A stretch of 64,000 nucleotides of DNA from Vibrio sp. LaRot3 (GCF_027587025.1 NZ_JAPPTI010000005.1:1-64000), one strand, 5' to 3'; numbered from the stretch's first letter, positions 48,119 to 58,312 are shown. Numbers and translations: made by a program. The notes: generated by a model from the letters alone, not told the origin.

Positions 48119-51100
48119 ATGACATCTTCGTCAGTTGTTACTGCTCTAAATACAATGACTTTCCCACTGCATGGGGCGCGGTTAATTGAAGCCTCAGCGG
48201 GTACAGGGAAAACCTTTACTATCGCAGGTTTGTATTTACGTTTGCTTTTGGGTCATGGTAGTCCAAATGCTCGTCATCAAGCGCCTTTAACGGTTGACCA
48301 AATCTTGGTTGTAACCTTTACGGAAGCGGCAACGGCTGAATTAAGAGATCGTATCCGGGCGCGAATTCACGATGCCCGAATTGCATTTGCTCGTGGTCAG
48401 AGTGATGATCCCGTTATCAAACCTTTGTTGGATGACATTGATGATCATGCGCAGGCGGCAACCATTTTGTTGCAAGCTGAGAGACAGATGGATGAAGCCG
48501 CGGTTTACACCATTCATGGCTTTTGTCAGCGTATGTTGACCCAAAATGCGTTTGAGTCAGGCAGTCGATTCAACAATGAATTTGTTACCGATGAAAGTCA
48601 CCTAAAAGCTCAAGTCGTGGCGGATTACTGGCGACGTAATTTTTATCATTTGCCGCTTAATTTAGCGGGAGCCGTGAGAGATATTTGGCCGTCGCCAAAT
48701 GCATTATTAAAAGATGTCGGTGGCTATCTAACTGGCGCGCCATTAACGCTATCTACTCAAGCCATGCAATCAAGCTTAGCCGAGCTTAATCAAGCGAATT
48801 TAGAGTGTATCGAGAAGCTCAAGCAGTGTTGGCGTGAGAGCCAAGAGGATTATCTTACGCTGATTTCAGAGTCTGACGTCAATAAGCGCAGTTATACGAA
48901 AAAGTCTCTTCCCGCGTGGTTAGAAAGCGTCAACCAATGGGCAGCAGCACCAACTTTGGATTATCAGTTCCCAGATAAGCTGGAGAAGTTCGCGCAAAAT
49001 GTGTTGAAAGAAAAGACACCAAAAGGTCAAGCTCCTACCCATCCAGCATTTGAAGCGATAGAAGCGTTCCTTGAGCAACCGGTAAGTTTGAAAGCGCCTA
49101 TGCTCGCACACGCCATTGAGCAGTGCCGCGCCATGCTGGCGGCCGCTAAGCAGCAAAAACAATGGCTCTCTTTCGATGACTTGCTTACCAATCTCTCCGC
49201 TGCGATGGACAATGATCAAGACGCTCTGTTGGCTGAGCGTATTCGCCAATTGTACCCAGTAGCGATGATCGATGAGTTCCAAGATACCGACCCTCTGCAG
49301 TACAGTATTTTTAGCCGTATTTATTTACCGCATCCTGAGTGCGGCCTATTTATGATCGGCGATCCAAAACAGGCGATTTATGGCTTCCGCGGCGCGGATA
49401 TCTTTACCTACATCAAGGCGAGAAATCAGGTTTCTTCGCACTTCACCCTAGGGACGAACTGGCGTTCGAGTGCTGATATGGTCGCTGCGGTCAATCAAGT
49501 ATTTGAGCTGCCTGATAGTGCGTTTATCTATGTTCAAGACATTCCTTTCTTACCGGTTGACGCAAGCCCCAAAGCAGATTTGCGTACTTGGCAACTTAAT
49601 GGAGAAGTACAACCCGCCCTGACTTATTGGTTGCAAGAGGCGGACGATAAACCCTTGCCTAAAGGTGACTACCATCATGCGATGTCTTCTGCATGCGCGG
49701 ACAAAATCCACGCTATTTTGACCGCGTCTCAGCAGCAACAAGCGGTGTTCACGGATGCGAAAGGGCAAAAGCCGATCCAAGCTGGTGACATTGCTGTGTT
49801 AGTGCGAACCGGAACGGAAGGGCGCATGGTGAAACAGGCGCTTGCCCAGCAAGGGATCGCAAGTGTTTACCTATCTAATCGCGATAGCGTGTTTGTCTCT
49901 ACCATAGCGCAAGATCTGCAGCGTTTGTTGCAGGCGGCGTTAACACCTGAGAATGATCGAGCTTTGCGTGCGAGCCTTGCTTCAGAGCTATTCTCTCTTG
50001 ATGCTGGTAGCTTAGACGCGCTGAATAATGATGAGACCGCATGGGAAAACGCCGTTAACGAGTTCAAAGAATATCGTAAGTTATGGATTCAGCGTGGCGT
50101 GTTACCGATGTTGCGTGCAGTGATGAGTAAGCGCCATATCGCTGAGCGTTTACTAGAGGAAGAAAACGGTGAGCGAGCTCTTACCGATTTGATGCACATT
50201 GGCGAACAGCTGCAACAAGCAAGTGGTGAGCTAGATAGTGACCACGGTTTGTTACGTTGGTTGGCTCAATCAATTAGTGATGCTGAAAATGGCCTTGGTG
50301 GCAGCGATGATCAGATTCAACGTTTGGAGTCTGAGCGTAATTTGGTGCAAATCGTCACCATTCATAAATCTAAAGGCTTGGAGTATGACCTCGTCTTCTT
50401 ACCGTTTGTCATGAGTTACCGACAAGCCAGCGAAGCCAAATATTATGATGCCGAGCGCGACCAAACGATTCTTGATATTACCGATGATGAAGAGGTGTTA
50501 GAGCTGGCCGATAAAGAGCGGTTGGCGGAAGACTTGCGTTTGATTTACGTTGCACTGACTCGTGCTGTCTACGGCTGTTTTATTGGTGCAGCACCGCTAA
50601 GAAATGGTCGTTCAAGTAAAGAGCCTACAGGTGCCCATAAGAGTGCCATGGGCTATTTATTGCAAAATGGCGAAGAAGGGGGCATAGCCGATCTCGCTAA
50701 TGCGATAGCCAAACAAGCGGACAATCTAGCTTGTGTGGTTGAAGCCTCTTTACCTGATACACCAGATTCTCCGTATCAAGCAAACCAAGAAATTTCTGAG
50801 CCACTGCACGCGCAAGAGCTGCAACAAGAGATCGATCGCAACTGGCGATTAACCAGTTATTCGGGTTTAGTGAAGCAAGGCTCTCACGGCCATGATGCGT
50901 CGAGTGAGTTACTGCGCTTGGATGTCGATTCTTCGGGAGAGCATGATGAGCAGCAACTTGAAGAACCAGAGCGTTCGATTTTCAACTTCCCGCGTGGTGC
51001 TCGTCCCGGTACTTTTTTACATACTTTGTTTGAAGAGGTGGAGTTTACTCTGCCTGCGACGGATCCAAGTAACCAAGCCATTATCCTTGAGCTGATGGAA

Positions 51101-51736
51101 AGTGAGCAATTGGAAGCGGAGTGGTTACCTGTATTGCAACAGCTGGTGGACACGGTTTTAGCGACCCCTTTAGATGGCAAACAGTTAGTGCTTAATCAAA
51201 AGCTACCAGCACAGCGTTTAGTGGAGCTGGAGTTCCTACTGCCGATTGAAGTGCTTAACGCCTCGGCATTGAACCGTATTGTACAGCGTCATGATCCATT
51301 ATCGGCTAAAGCTGGCGATCTTGGTTTTCATACCGTGCAGGGCATGCTGAAAGGTTTCATCGATTTGGTGTTTGAGCATCAAGGCAAATACTACGTACTG
51401 GACTGGAAATCGAACCATCTTGGTGATGATGTCAGCGACTATCATGGCGAGGCTTTAAATCATGCCATGGCTGATCATCGTTATGATCTCCAGTATCAAA
51501 TTTATGCGCTGGCGCTGCACCGTTTCTTGCGTAGCCGAGTAGCTAACTATGATTATCAACAGCATTTTGGCGGAGTGTATTACTTGTTCTTACGTGGTAT
51601 GGATGGCGAAAGTGGCCATGGAATTTTCTCAGCCAAACCGAGCTTAGCGATGCTTGATGAGTTAGACCGTTTGATTGATGGTCAGGAGATTGAAAATCGT
51701 GATAATCAACAAGGGCAGATGGAGCTAGGACTATGA
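48119..51736 (+). CDS. recB: Exodeoxyribonuclease V subunit beta (RecB)
   Basis: The 3'-5' helicase and nuclease subunit of RecBCD. Helicase motif I is EASAGTGKTFTIAGLYLRLL, motif II lies in AMIDEFQDTDPLQYSIF, later motifs include FMIGDPKQAIYGFRGADIFTY, IVTIHKSKGLEYDLVFLPF and RLIYVALTRAVYG, and the C-terminal nuclease shows GFIDLVFEHQGKYYVLDWKS with the catalytic Asp and Lys. An ATG at 48095 adds eight residues. The start at 48119 is preferred because it gives the same short lead before GARLIEASAGTGKT as E. coli RecB, for 1205 residues. It overlaps recD by four bases. Confidence 0.96.
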   Translation: MTSSSVVTALNTMTFPLHGARLIEASAGTGKTFTIAGLYLRLLLGHGSPNARHQAPLTVDQILVVTFTEAATAELRDRIRARIHDARIAFARGQSDDPVIKPLLDDIDDHAQAATILLQAERQMDEAAVYTIHGFCQRMLTQNAFESGSRFNNEFVTDESHLKAQVVADYWRRNFYHLPLNLAGAVRDIWPSPNALLKDVGGYLTGAPLTLSTQAMQSSLAELNQANLECIEKLKQCWRESQEDYLTLISESDVNKRSYTKKSLPAWLESVNQWAAAPTLDYQFPDKLEKFAQNVLKEKTPKGQAPTHPAFEAIEAFLEQPVSLKAPMLAHAIEQCRAMLAAAKQQKQWLSFDDLLTNLSAAMDNDQDALLAERIRQLYPVAMIDEFQDTDPLQYSIFSRIYLPHPECGLFMIGDPKQAIYGFRGADIFTYIKARNQVSSHFTLGTNWRSSADMVAAVNQVFELPDSAFIYVQDIPFLPVDASPKADLRTWQLNGEVQPALTYWLQEADDKPLPKGDYHHAMSSACADKIHAILTASQQQQAVFTDAKGQKPIQAGDIAVLVRTGTEGRMVKQALAQQGIASVYLSNRDSVFVSTIAQDLQRLLQAALTPENDRALRASLASELFSLDAGSLDALNNDETAWENAVNEFKEYRKLWIQRGVLPMLRAVMSKRHIAERLLEEENGERALTDLMHIGEQLQQASGELDSDHGLLRWLAQSISDAENGLGGSDDQIQRLESERNLVQIVTIHKSKGLEYDLVFLPFVMSYRQASEAKYYDAERDQTILDITDDEEVLELADKERLAEDLRLIYVALTRAVYGCFIGAAPLRNGRSSKEPTGAHKSAMGYLLQNGEEGGIADLANAIAKQADNLACVVEASLPDTPDSPYQANQEISEPLHAQELQQEIDRNWRLTSYSGLVKQGSHGHDASSELLRLDVDSSGEHDEQQLEEPERSIFNFPRGARPGTFLHTLFEEVEFTLPATDPSNQAIILELMESEQLEAEWLPVLQQLVDTVLATPLDGKQLVLNQKLPAQRLVELEFLLPIEVLNASALNRIVQRHDPLSAKAGDLGFHTVQGMLKGFIDLVFEHQGKYYVLDWKSNHLGDDVSDYHGEALNHAMADHRYDLQYQIYALALHRFLRSRVANYDYQQHFGGVYYLFLRGMDGESGHGIFSAKPSLAMLDELDRLIDGQEIENRDNQQGQMELGL

Positions 51737-53847
51737 TGCTAGAAACATTGAAGCGATTAGCTAGTAAGGGCTCTATTCGTCAATTAGATTACCAGTTTGC
51801 ACGTTTTATTTTTGCACAGTCTCAGCAGCAAGAATTAGCCTTTATTGCTGGCGTAGTTAGTAGTGAACTTGGAAAAGGTCACATTTGTTTACCTATGACG
51901 GATGGGCAAGGACAGCCGGTCGATTTAGCCAGCAAACTTGGCTTGTATGGCGAAGCAGCACAGCAACTCAATCAGACCTTGCTTACGATTGATTGGCCTC
52001 AATTACTCACGAATTCATCGCTTGTGGCTAGCAGTGAAGCAAATAGCCTGCCGCTGGTATTTGATGGTCAAAGACTTTACCTTCACCGTTACTGGCACTA
52101 CGAAGTGAGTTTGGCTGAGCGTTTAAATAGCTTTGGGACACCCATGATCCTAAAGCCTACTGATGTCCAAAAGCTGTCTCAATTGCTTGATCATCTGTTT
52201 GCACGCAGCTATCACTTCTTGTTTTCAGCCCTTGCTAAAACTGGCCTTGAGGCGACAAGCCAAGTCCAACGCCAGCAGATGGTTTGCGATCACCTTGATG
52301 TGGTCAACGACAGCCAACTTGATTGGAACGCGATTGATCAAGTGCTACTTGGTGCGACTCGTTCAGAGCAGCTGCAGCCCCTCGATGAGCTAGTGCCACT
52401 TGCTGCTTGCGTCAATTGGCAAAAAGTCGCGGCAGCCATTGCGCTAACCAAACGCTTTGCCGTGATTTCTGGTGGGCCGGGTACAGGTAAAACCACCACG
52501 GTAACCAAACTACTCGCAGCGTTAATTGAACAATCTTCTCAGTCAAGTTCAGAACCGTTGACGAATGTGCCGACAATTAAGTTGGTCGCACCTACTGGTA
52601 AAGCGGCGGCGCGTTTAACAGAATCGATTGGCAAAGCGGTGGATGCATTGCCCGTGAGTCCTGAGTTGAAAAAGGCGATTCCAACCGAGTCGAGCACTTT
52701 GCATCGCTTATTGGGCGCGTTGCCCAACAGCGCTGAGTTTAGACACAATAAAGAGAACCCGCTCCATTTGGATATCTTAGTGGTAGATGAAGCATCGATG
52801 GTTGATTTGCCTATGATGTTCAAATTGGTCGATGCGCTGCCAGCCCATGCGCGTTTGATTCTACTGGGGGATAAAGATCAGCTGGCTTCAGTAGAAGCGG
52901 GCGCAGTTTTAGGTGATATTTGCTCGTTTCATCAAGATGGCTACAGCCCATCTCAGGGTAAGTTAATTGCTCAGCTTACGGGGTATCAATCGCTAGAGCA
53001 GCAAAGCGGCAAAGGCAGCAGCGTAGGGGATGGCTTATGTATGCTGCAAAAGAGTTATCGCTTTGATGCTCGTTCAGGCATTGGTCAGTTAGCCAAAGCG
53101 ATCAATGCAGGCTCTGCGCATAAAGTTGATCAAGTATGGCAACGTGGCTTTGAGGACATTAATCATTACCCGTTAGATACTCAGCATTACAATCAGTTGA
53201 TTCAAACCATGGTCACTGAGTACAAAGGCTATCTTGGCCGCATTGCTAAACCACAACGACTCGCTGAGACCGATCAGCTTGAGTCCGTCACTCAAATGGC
53301 CAAAGTGGGTTTAGATGCCTTTGGTGGTTGTCGCTTACTCTGTGCTATCCGTGAAGGTGACTTTGGTGTGACTGGGTTAAATCAACGCATCGAAAGGGCG
53401 CTAGCTGCTCGTAACCTAATTCATACTCAAGATGAGCTTTGGTATCACGGTAGACCTGTGATGGTGACTCGCAATGATCATGCGCTTGGTTTGTACAACG
53501 GTGATATTGGGTTGTGTATTTTGGATGAGTCTGAATCTCAACCTCGTCTTAAAGTTTTCTTTGAGTTGCCTGATGGTAGTGTCAAGTCGGTACTGCCGAG
53601 CCGAGTACCTGAGCATGAAACCGCATTTGCGATGACGATACACAAATCTCAGGGCAGTGAATTTGATTTTACCTTGATGCTTCTACCAAAAGATTTCAGT
53701 CCTATCTTAACGCGTGAATTGATTTATACCGGCATTACACGTGCGAAAAAGCGTTTGGCTTTGTATGGTCAAATTGATGTGATTAAGCGGGGAATAAAAG
53801 TTACGACAGAGAGGGCGAGTGGTTTGGTTGAAAGGTTAAAGGGCTGA
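51733..53847 (+). CDS. recD: Exodeoxyribonuclease V subunit alpha (RecD)
   Basis: The fast 5'-3' helicase subunit of RecBCD. Walker A is SGGPGTGKTTTVTKLLAAL, Walker B is ILVVDEASMVDLPMMF, and the C-terminal superfamily 1B helicase motifs include FAMTIHKSQGSEFDFTLML and LIYTGITRAKKRLALYG. The 704 residues are longer than E. coli RecD (about 608), with extra length in the N-terminal domain and around residues 400-440. The ATG lies inside the end of recB (overlap ATGA type), so it is translationally coupled. Confidence 0.96.
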   Translation: MMLETLKRLASKGSIRQLDYQFARFIFAQSQQQELAFIAGVVSSELGKGHICLPMTDGQGQPVDLASKLGLYGEAAQQLNQTLLTIDWPQLLTNSSLVASSEANSLPLVFDGQRLYLHRYWHYEVSLAERLNSFGTPMILKPTDVQKLSQLLDHLFARSYHFLFSALAKTGLEATSQVQRQQMVCDHLDVVNDSQLDWNAIDQVLLGATRSEQLQPLDELVPLAACVNWQKVAAAIALTKRFAVISGGPGTGKTTTVTKLLAALIEQSSQSSSEPLTNVPTIKLVAPTGKAAARLTESIGKAVDALPVSPELKKAIPTESSTLHRLLGALPNSAEFRHNKENPLHLDILVVDEASMVDLPMMFKLVDALPAHARLILLGDKDQLASVEAGAVLGDICSFHQDGYSPSQGKLIAQLTGYQSLEQQSGKGSSVGDGLCMLQKSYRFDARSGIGQLAKAINAGSAHKVDQVWQRGFEDINHYPLDTQHYNQLIQTMVTEYKGYLGRIAKPQRLAETDQLESVTQMAKVGLDAFGGCRLLCAIREGDFGVTGLNQRIERALAARNLIHTQDELWYHGRPVMVTRNDHALGLYNGDIGLCILDESESQPRLKVFFELPDGSVKSVLPSRVPEHETAFAMTIHKSQGSEFDFTLMLLPKDFSPILTRELIYTGITRAKKRLALYGQIDVIKRGIKVTTERASGLVERLKG

Positions 53848-53904
53848 GAAGTTAAAGGTTAAAAACCATCCTTGGTTACAGCAAAGCAAAGGTGCGATAA
53901 AAGG

Positions 53905-54084
53905 TTAATTGAATACGGAAGTGAAAGAGATGCTGCGAATTTGGTACTTGTCTTGGTAACCCAAAATGAAGGTCTTTAAGCCTTCTGATACAGGGAAGAC
54001 GCAGTGCACATCCAAATTGATTAATAGCTCGTTCTCGGCCATATCCCAAAAGCTTTGTACTGAATTACAAATAATGGTTTTCAT
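53905..54084 (-). CDS. Small unrecognised protein of 59 residues
   Basis: A minus-strand frame of 60 codons, found by translating the gap between recD and argA. ATG at 54084 has AAGAG eight bases upstream. The product begins MKTIICNSVQSFWDMAENEL and continues through INLDVHCVFPVSEGLKTFI to ...SISFTSVFN. It looks like a compact alpha/beta protein with no signal peptide, two cysteines and no clear motif. Against it are the short length and the lack of a known relative. For it are the ribosome binding site, a sensible residue mix and its filling most of an otherwise empty 433-base gap (53848-54280). Confidence 0.6.
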   Translation of the reverse strand: MKTIICNSVQSFWDMAENELLINLDVHCVFPVSEGLKTFILGYQDKYQIRSISFTSVFN

Positions 54085-54250
54085 GACTGTTGCTCTTAGT
54101 GACGTTGATATCTACCTCAAGCAATCCGTGCGACCTAGTTTTTACTAGGTGAAGATGAGTCCTATCGGGCTTTTCTGTGAAAGCGGTCGAATTTTATACA
54201 ACTATTGCTGTGAAATAAAGCGAATATTCAAAGTTTTATTCAAATGTTAT

Positions 54251-54273
54251 CGATGCCAGAACCTCTGGCATCG
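54251..54273 (-). terminator. Hairpin after argA
   Basis: CGATGCCAGA pairs exactly with TCTGGCATCG across ACC, seven bases past the argA stop. No T-run follows in the minus-strand direction, so it may be a weak terminator or a 3'-end protector. Confidence 0.5.
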
Positions 54274-54280
54274 ATGCCGA

Positions 54281-55639
54281 TTAGCCTTGATTTGTATTCG
54301 TCATTAAAATCTTAGAGTTACGCTGATAATTGTATAGATTCTTCTTTTTCATCGGTAATCGCTCTACGCCAACTTCGCTAAAGCCCTGCTCGCGGAACCA
54401 ATGCAAACTGTGGGTGGTGAGCACAAATATCTGTTTGATACCTTGCTGTTTAGATTGCTGTTTCATGTAGTTGAGCATCACAAGACCGCGGTTGCCATCA
54501 CGATATTCTGGGTGAATAGCTACGCAAGCCATCTCAGCCATATGCTCTTCAGGGTATGGATACAATGCCGCACAACCAATAATGAGGCCATCTTTTTCAA
54601 TGATGGTGAACTGGTGAATTTCTTGCTCAAGTTGTTCACGAGAACGGCGAACCAAAACACCTTGTTCCTCTAGTGGGCGAATAAGATCAAGAATGCCACC
54701 GATGTCATCAATTTGCGCTAAACGTACGCGCTCCGAACTTGCATAAACAATTTGCGTACCGATACCATCGAGAGAGAACAGCTCCTGAACTAAAGCGCCA
54801 TCCACTTTGTAACTAATTAAGTGGCTGCGAGGTACGCCCGCTCGACACGCAGTAATCGCAGCACGTAGAAATCGCAAGGTTCCGGAAGAGTTATCGCTAC
54901 TTTGGTCGACATCACTTTCTAATCGGTTGAGGATGGTTTCTGCCTCGCGAGGTACAAGCTCGGCAATTTCTTCGCCATTCTCGTCAATAATACCTTGCTC
55001 TGAGCAAAAGCCGATTAACTTGTCAGCTTTGAGACGAATAGCCACTTGAGTCGCGACTTCTTCCGACAGTAAGTTAAATGATTCTCCAGTAACTGAACTG
55101 GCAATCGGCCCAAGCAATACGATAGAGCCTTGGTCCAGCATTCGGTTGATGCCTTCAATATCAATGCGACGAATTCGCCCGCTATGGCAGTAATCTACGC
55201 CATCATCCACACCAAGTGGTTGAGCAATAACAAAATTACCACTGACGACATTCAGTTGAGTACCGGCCATTGGGGTATTGCTTAAGCTCATTGAAAGCTG
55301 GGCAGTAATGGCGAGTTGTAATTGCCCCGCTGCTTGCATAACTAATGGCAGAGCATGAACATCGGTAATTCGCACACCCTTGTGGTACGCGGTTGTGTTC
55401 TCGCTATTATCTAAGATGGCATTGATCTGTGGTCGAGCGCCATGTACTAAGACTATCTTAACGCCTAAGCTATGGAGTAAGGCCAAGTCACTGATAATAT
55501 GCTTAAAGTTTTTATCCGCGACCGCTTCTCCGCCCAACATGATCACCATGGTTTTGCCTCGGTGAGCATTGACATAAGGGGCTGACTGACGAAATCCTTT
55601 TACGAGCGCGGTACTACGAATTTTCACATTTATGTCCAT
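54281..55639 (-). CDS. argA: Amino-acid N-acetyltransferase (N-acetylglutamate synthase)
   Basis: First step of arginine synthesis: acetylates glutamate with acetyl-CoA. It has two domains. An amino-acid-kinase-like regulatory domain ([32 protein letters not shown]) spans residues 20-290, and a GNAT domain with [20 protein letters not shown] lies near residue 385. The kinase-like part is where arginine feedback is expected. The ATG at 55639 gives 452 residues; an in-frame GTG four codons later also fits relatives. Two ARG-box-like sites sit directly upstream. Confidence 0.95.
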   Translation of the reverse strand: MDINVKIRSTALVKGFRQSAPYVNAHRGKTMVIMLGGEAVADKNFKHIISDLALLHSLGVKIVLVHGARPQINAILDNSENTTAYHKGVRITDVHALPLVMQAAGQLQLAITAQLSMSLSNTPMAGTQLNVVSGNFVIAQPLGVDDGVDYCHSGRIRRIDIEGINRMLDQGSIVLLGPIASSVTGESFNLLSEEVATQVAIRLKADKLIGFCSEQGIIDENGEEIAELVPREAETILNRLESDVDQSSDNSSGTLRFLRAAITACRAGVPRSHLISYKVDGALVQELFSLDGIGTQIVYASSERVRLAQIDDIGGILDLIRPLEEQGVLVRRSREQLEQEIHQFTIIEKDGLIIGCAALYPYPEEHMAEMACVAIHPEYRDGNRGLVMLNYMKQQSKQQGIKQIFVLTTHSLHWFREQGFSEVGVERLPMKKKNLYNYQRNSKILMTNTNQG

Positions 55640-55641
55640 TT

Positions 55642-55680
55642 GGTGAATTTATATGTTGTTATAGTGCAAATTTATTCCTT
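55642..55680 (-). promoter_or_regulatory. Two candidate ArgR boxes upstream of argA
   Basis: TGAATTTATATGTT (55644-55657) and TGCAAATTTATTCC (55665-55678) each match about seven of ten fixed positions of the ARG box TGAAT-W4-ATTCA. They are exactly 21 bases apart, the usual phasing of paired 18-base boxes separated by three bases. They lie just before the argA start. Confidence 0.6.
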
Positions 55681-55787
55681 TTTCGGCAAGGTTTTTTTTG
55701 AATAGAAACCCAATAATTTACTTCGCTAGATTGAGCGATATTTCGCAGCATGATATAGAATCACTTTCTATATAGAGATCGTTTGTG

Positions 55788-56216
55788 ATGACCGCTGCAG
55801 TGAAAGAAAATCGAAACAACCGCAAATTGTTAGGCACATTTTCATTCAAGAATAAATGGATGGAAATTTTGGTGTGGTTGCTGGCGATCGCGGTCAGTGT
55901 GCTGGTGGCCTACGGCGCAATGGCACTGCATAAACGATATCTCGAGGTCACGTACCCTAAATCTTTGGTTTACGGCACTTGGGTTGAAACTGAGGTCGCG
56001 CCTTATTTAGCAGAGACTTTTGTGCTTAGCCCGTCAGGGGTTGTGATTGATGGTGGTGTGGTGGATACCGAGTTTTCATTTGACGGTAAAACCTTAGAGT
56101 ACAAACATGGCAATCAAACCAAACGTTTCAAATTTGAAATGGAAAACTGGAACGAGATGGAGCTAGAAACCGATGCGCTCTATCAGCCTATGTTTGTGAA
56201 AAAGGTGCAAAAATAG
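55788..56216 (+). CDS. DUF2850 family membrane-anchored protein
   Basis: A 142-residue protein that I place in DUF2850, a family found in Vibrio without known function. A basic N-terminus leads into one membrane segment at about residues 25-48 (MEILVWLLAIAVSVLVAYGA), then a periplasmic beta-rich domain with the conserved-looking YGTWVETEVAPYLAETFVLS and a closing FEMENWNEMELE stretch. A GTG one codon upstream at 55785 is an equal alternative start. It is divergent from argA. Confidence 0.83.
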   Translation: MTAAVKENRNNRKLLGTFSFKNKWMEILVWLLAIAVSVLVAYGAMALHKRYLEVTYPKSLVYGTWVETEVAPYLAETFVLSPSGVVIDGGVVDTEFSFDGKTLEYKHGNQTKRFKFEMENWNEMELETDALYQPMFVKKVQK

Positions 56217-56299
56217 CTCGTCTTATCCTAATAATGGATTGACGAGTAGAGCTTCTATTGCCATCCTCGTTGCAATGCGTTTAAGGACTTAAGCTCGTA

Positions 56300-57400
56300 A
56301 TGATAAAATACCTACCTTTGGCAGCGTCTGTGCTGCTGTTTGGTTGTGCTCAACCAACGGAGCGCGCCCAGCAATATCTTGATGGCGAATTCAATAATAC
56401 TCTCAACCGTGTTGAAACGGTCGAGTCTTCCGTTTCTCGTGATTTTACCGAGTTTCATCGTCAAGCCGAACAAGTGGTTAATAAATCACCTTCGATGGCG
56501 AACACTTATCAGCCCTTGTATGAAAAACTCAATGAGTGGGTATTGCAAAGCGGTGACCCAAGCCAGTTAGCCAGTTTCGGCATTCAAACCGCCCAGCTTG
56601 GCGGCGGTGATAAGCAAGGTAATGTTTTATTTACTGGCTATTTCTCTCCGGTTATGGAGCTACGTCATCAGCCAAATGAAGTCTATAAGTACCCTGTTTA
56701 CGCCAAACCTAATTGCGACACGAATTGCCCAACTCGCGCAGAAATTTACGCAGGTGCTTTAGCGGGGCAAGGCTTAGAGCTTGGCTACGCGCCAAACATG
56801 ATTGACCCCTTTTTAATGGAAGTGCAGGGCAGTGGCTTTGTTCACTTCGAAGATGATGACACACTTGAATACTTTGCTTACGGTGGTAAAAACAACAAAG
56901 CCTACGTCAGTATTGGTAAAGTGTTGATTGAACGTGGCGAAGTGCCGCGTGAAAAAATGTCGATGAAAGCGATTAAAGAGTGGGTACTGGACAATGATGA
57001 CGCCACCGTACGTGAAGTGCTAGAACAAAACCCTTCGTTTGTGTTCTTCTCTCCACAGGCTGATGCGCCAGTGACTGGGTCGGCAGGCATTCCGCTATTA
57101 CCTATGGCATCTGTCGCGGGCGACCGCTCTATCTTCCCGATGGGGACGCCAATTCTGGCGGAAGTGCCACTGTTAAATGCTGATGGTTCTTGGAGCGGTG
57201 CACACCAATTACGTTTGCTTATTGTGTTAGATACAGGCGGCGCGGTAAAACAGAACCATCTTGACCTATACCATGGTATGGGGCCAAGAGCAGGAACCGA
57301 GGCGGGTCATTACAAACATTTTGGCCGGGTATGGAAGTTGGGTTTAGAACACTCAGCCACGCAAGCGCCTTGGGCGATGCCACCGGAAAAACGTCAATAA
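56300..57400 (+). CDS. mltA: Membrane-bound lytic murein transglycosylase A
   Basis: Outer-membrane lipoprotein that cleaves the MurNAc-GlcNAc bond of peptidoglycan with formation of 1,6-anhydro ends. The lipobox is LLFGC at about residues 12-16, with Ala at +2. Family segments are VLFTGYFSPVMELR, EVQGSGFVHFEDD, FFSPQADAPVTGSAGIPLLP and the catalytic Asp in LRLLIVLDTGGAVKQNHLDLY, with GMGPRAGTEAGHYKHFGRVW. The 366 residues match E. coli MltA. A hairpin terminator follows. Confidence 0.96.
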   Translation: MIKYLPLAASVLLFGCAQPTERAQQYLDGEFNNTLNRVETVESSVSRDFTEFHRQAEQVVNKSPSMANTYQPLYEKLNEWVLQSGDPSQLASFGIQTAQLGGGDKQGNVLFTGYFSPVMELRHQPNEVYKYPVYAKPNCDTNCPTRAEIYAGALAGQGLELGYAPNMIDPFLMEVQGSGFVHFEDDDTLEYFAYGGKNNKAYVSIGKVLIERGEVPREKMSMKAIKEWVLDNDDATVREVLEQNPSFVFFSPQADAPVTGSAGIPLLPMASVAGDRSIFPMGTPILAEVPLLNADGSWSGAHQLRLLIVLDTGGAVKQNHLDLYHGMGPRAGTEAGHYKHFGRVWKLGLEHSATQAPWAMPPEKRQ

Positions 57401-57429
57401 ACGACGTTGCAGAACCTAGACTTTTCCAT

Positions 57430-57462
57430 AAAGAGTGCGTATAAAACGCACTCTTTGTTTTT
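57430..57462 (+). terminator. Terminator after mltA
   Basis: AAAGAGTGCGT pairs exactly with ACGCACTCTTT across ATAAA and is followed by GTTTTT. It begins 30 bases past the mltA stop and separates it from tcdA. Confidence 0.85.
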
Positions 57463-57485
57463 GCACCGATTTACGAGTGAGCACT

Positions 57486-58295
57486 ATGCGTGAATTAGAT
57501 ACTCCAGCTTCTGATAACTACAACCAACGTTTTGGTGGCACTCGCCGTTTATACGGTAATAGTGAAGTCGAAATTTTGCGTGCTGCACACGTGTGTGTGA
57601 TTGGTATTGGCGGTGTGGGTTCTTGGGCGGTTGAAGCGCTGGCTCGTACTGGTATCGGTGAGCTGACCTTAATTGATATGGATGATGTTTGCGTGACTAA
57701 CATTAACCGTCAAATCCATGCGATGAGTGGTACGGTTGGTCAAAGCAAAATCGAAGTGATGGCAGAGCGTGTTAAGCTGATTAACCCTGAGTGTAAGGTC
57801 AACCTAATTGATGACTTCATCACACCAGATAATCAACATGAGTACTTAACCAAAGAATACGATTACGTGTTAGATGCGATTGATAGCGTGAAAGCGAAAG
57901 CGTCGCTATTGGCATATTGTCGCAGCAACAAAATTAAAGTAATCACCACTGGTGGTGCGGGTGGTCAAATCGATCCAACCCAAATTAAAGTGGCCGATCT
58001 GACCAAAACTATCCAAGATCCGTTGGCGAAGAAGATTAAAGATACGCTACGTCGTCATCATAACTTCCCAAAGAATCCACAACGTAAGTTCAATATTGAG
58101 TGTGTGTTCTCTACTGAACAACTTAAGTACCCTCAAGCAGATGGTTCAGTATGTGGTGTTAAATCGACAGCGGAAGGGCCAAAACGTATGGATTGTGCCA
58201 GCGGCTTTGGTGCAGCGACGGTAGTCACTGCCACTTTTGGTTTTGTTGCCGTATCGCGCATTGTTGAAAAGCTGATTCAAAAGCACTCAAAGTAA
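57486..58295 (+). CDS. tcdA: tRNA cyclic N6-threonylcarbamoyladenosine dehydratase
   Basis: ThiF/E1-like enzyme (YgdL, CsdL) that uses ATP to cyclise t6A to ct6A at tRNA position 37. The ATP-binding Rossmann motif is VIGIGGVGSWAVEALARTGIG, followed by LIDMDDVCVTNINRQIH, VLDAIDSVKAK and the later ECVFSTEQLKYP. An ATG-type start lies at 57486 with GAG six bases upstream. The reading frame extends further upstream into the mltA terminator, so that extension is not used. This gives 269 residues, as in E. coli. csdE follows after 17 bases. Confidence 0.95.
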   Translation: MRELDTPASDNYNQRFGGTRRLYGNSEVEILRAAHVCVIGIGGVGSWAVEALARTGIGELTLIDMDDVCVTNINRQIHAMSGTVGQSKIEVMAERVKLINPECKVNLIDDFITPDNQHEYLTKEYDYVLDAIDSVKAKASLLAYCRSNKIKVITTGGAGGQIDPTQIKVADLTKTIQDPLAKKIKDTLRRHHNFPKNPQRKFNIECVFSTEQLKYPQADGSVCGVKSTAEGPKRMDCASGFGAATVVTATFGFVAVSRIVEKLIQKHSK

Positions 58296-58312
58296 TCACC
58301 ATGGAGTTACTT

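Noticed and set aside
53966..54148. Plus-strand frame of 60 codons after recD
   Set aside because: It overlaps the better supported minus-strand 59-residue frame, has no ribosome binding site and unusual composition.
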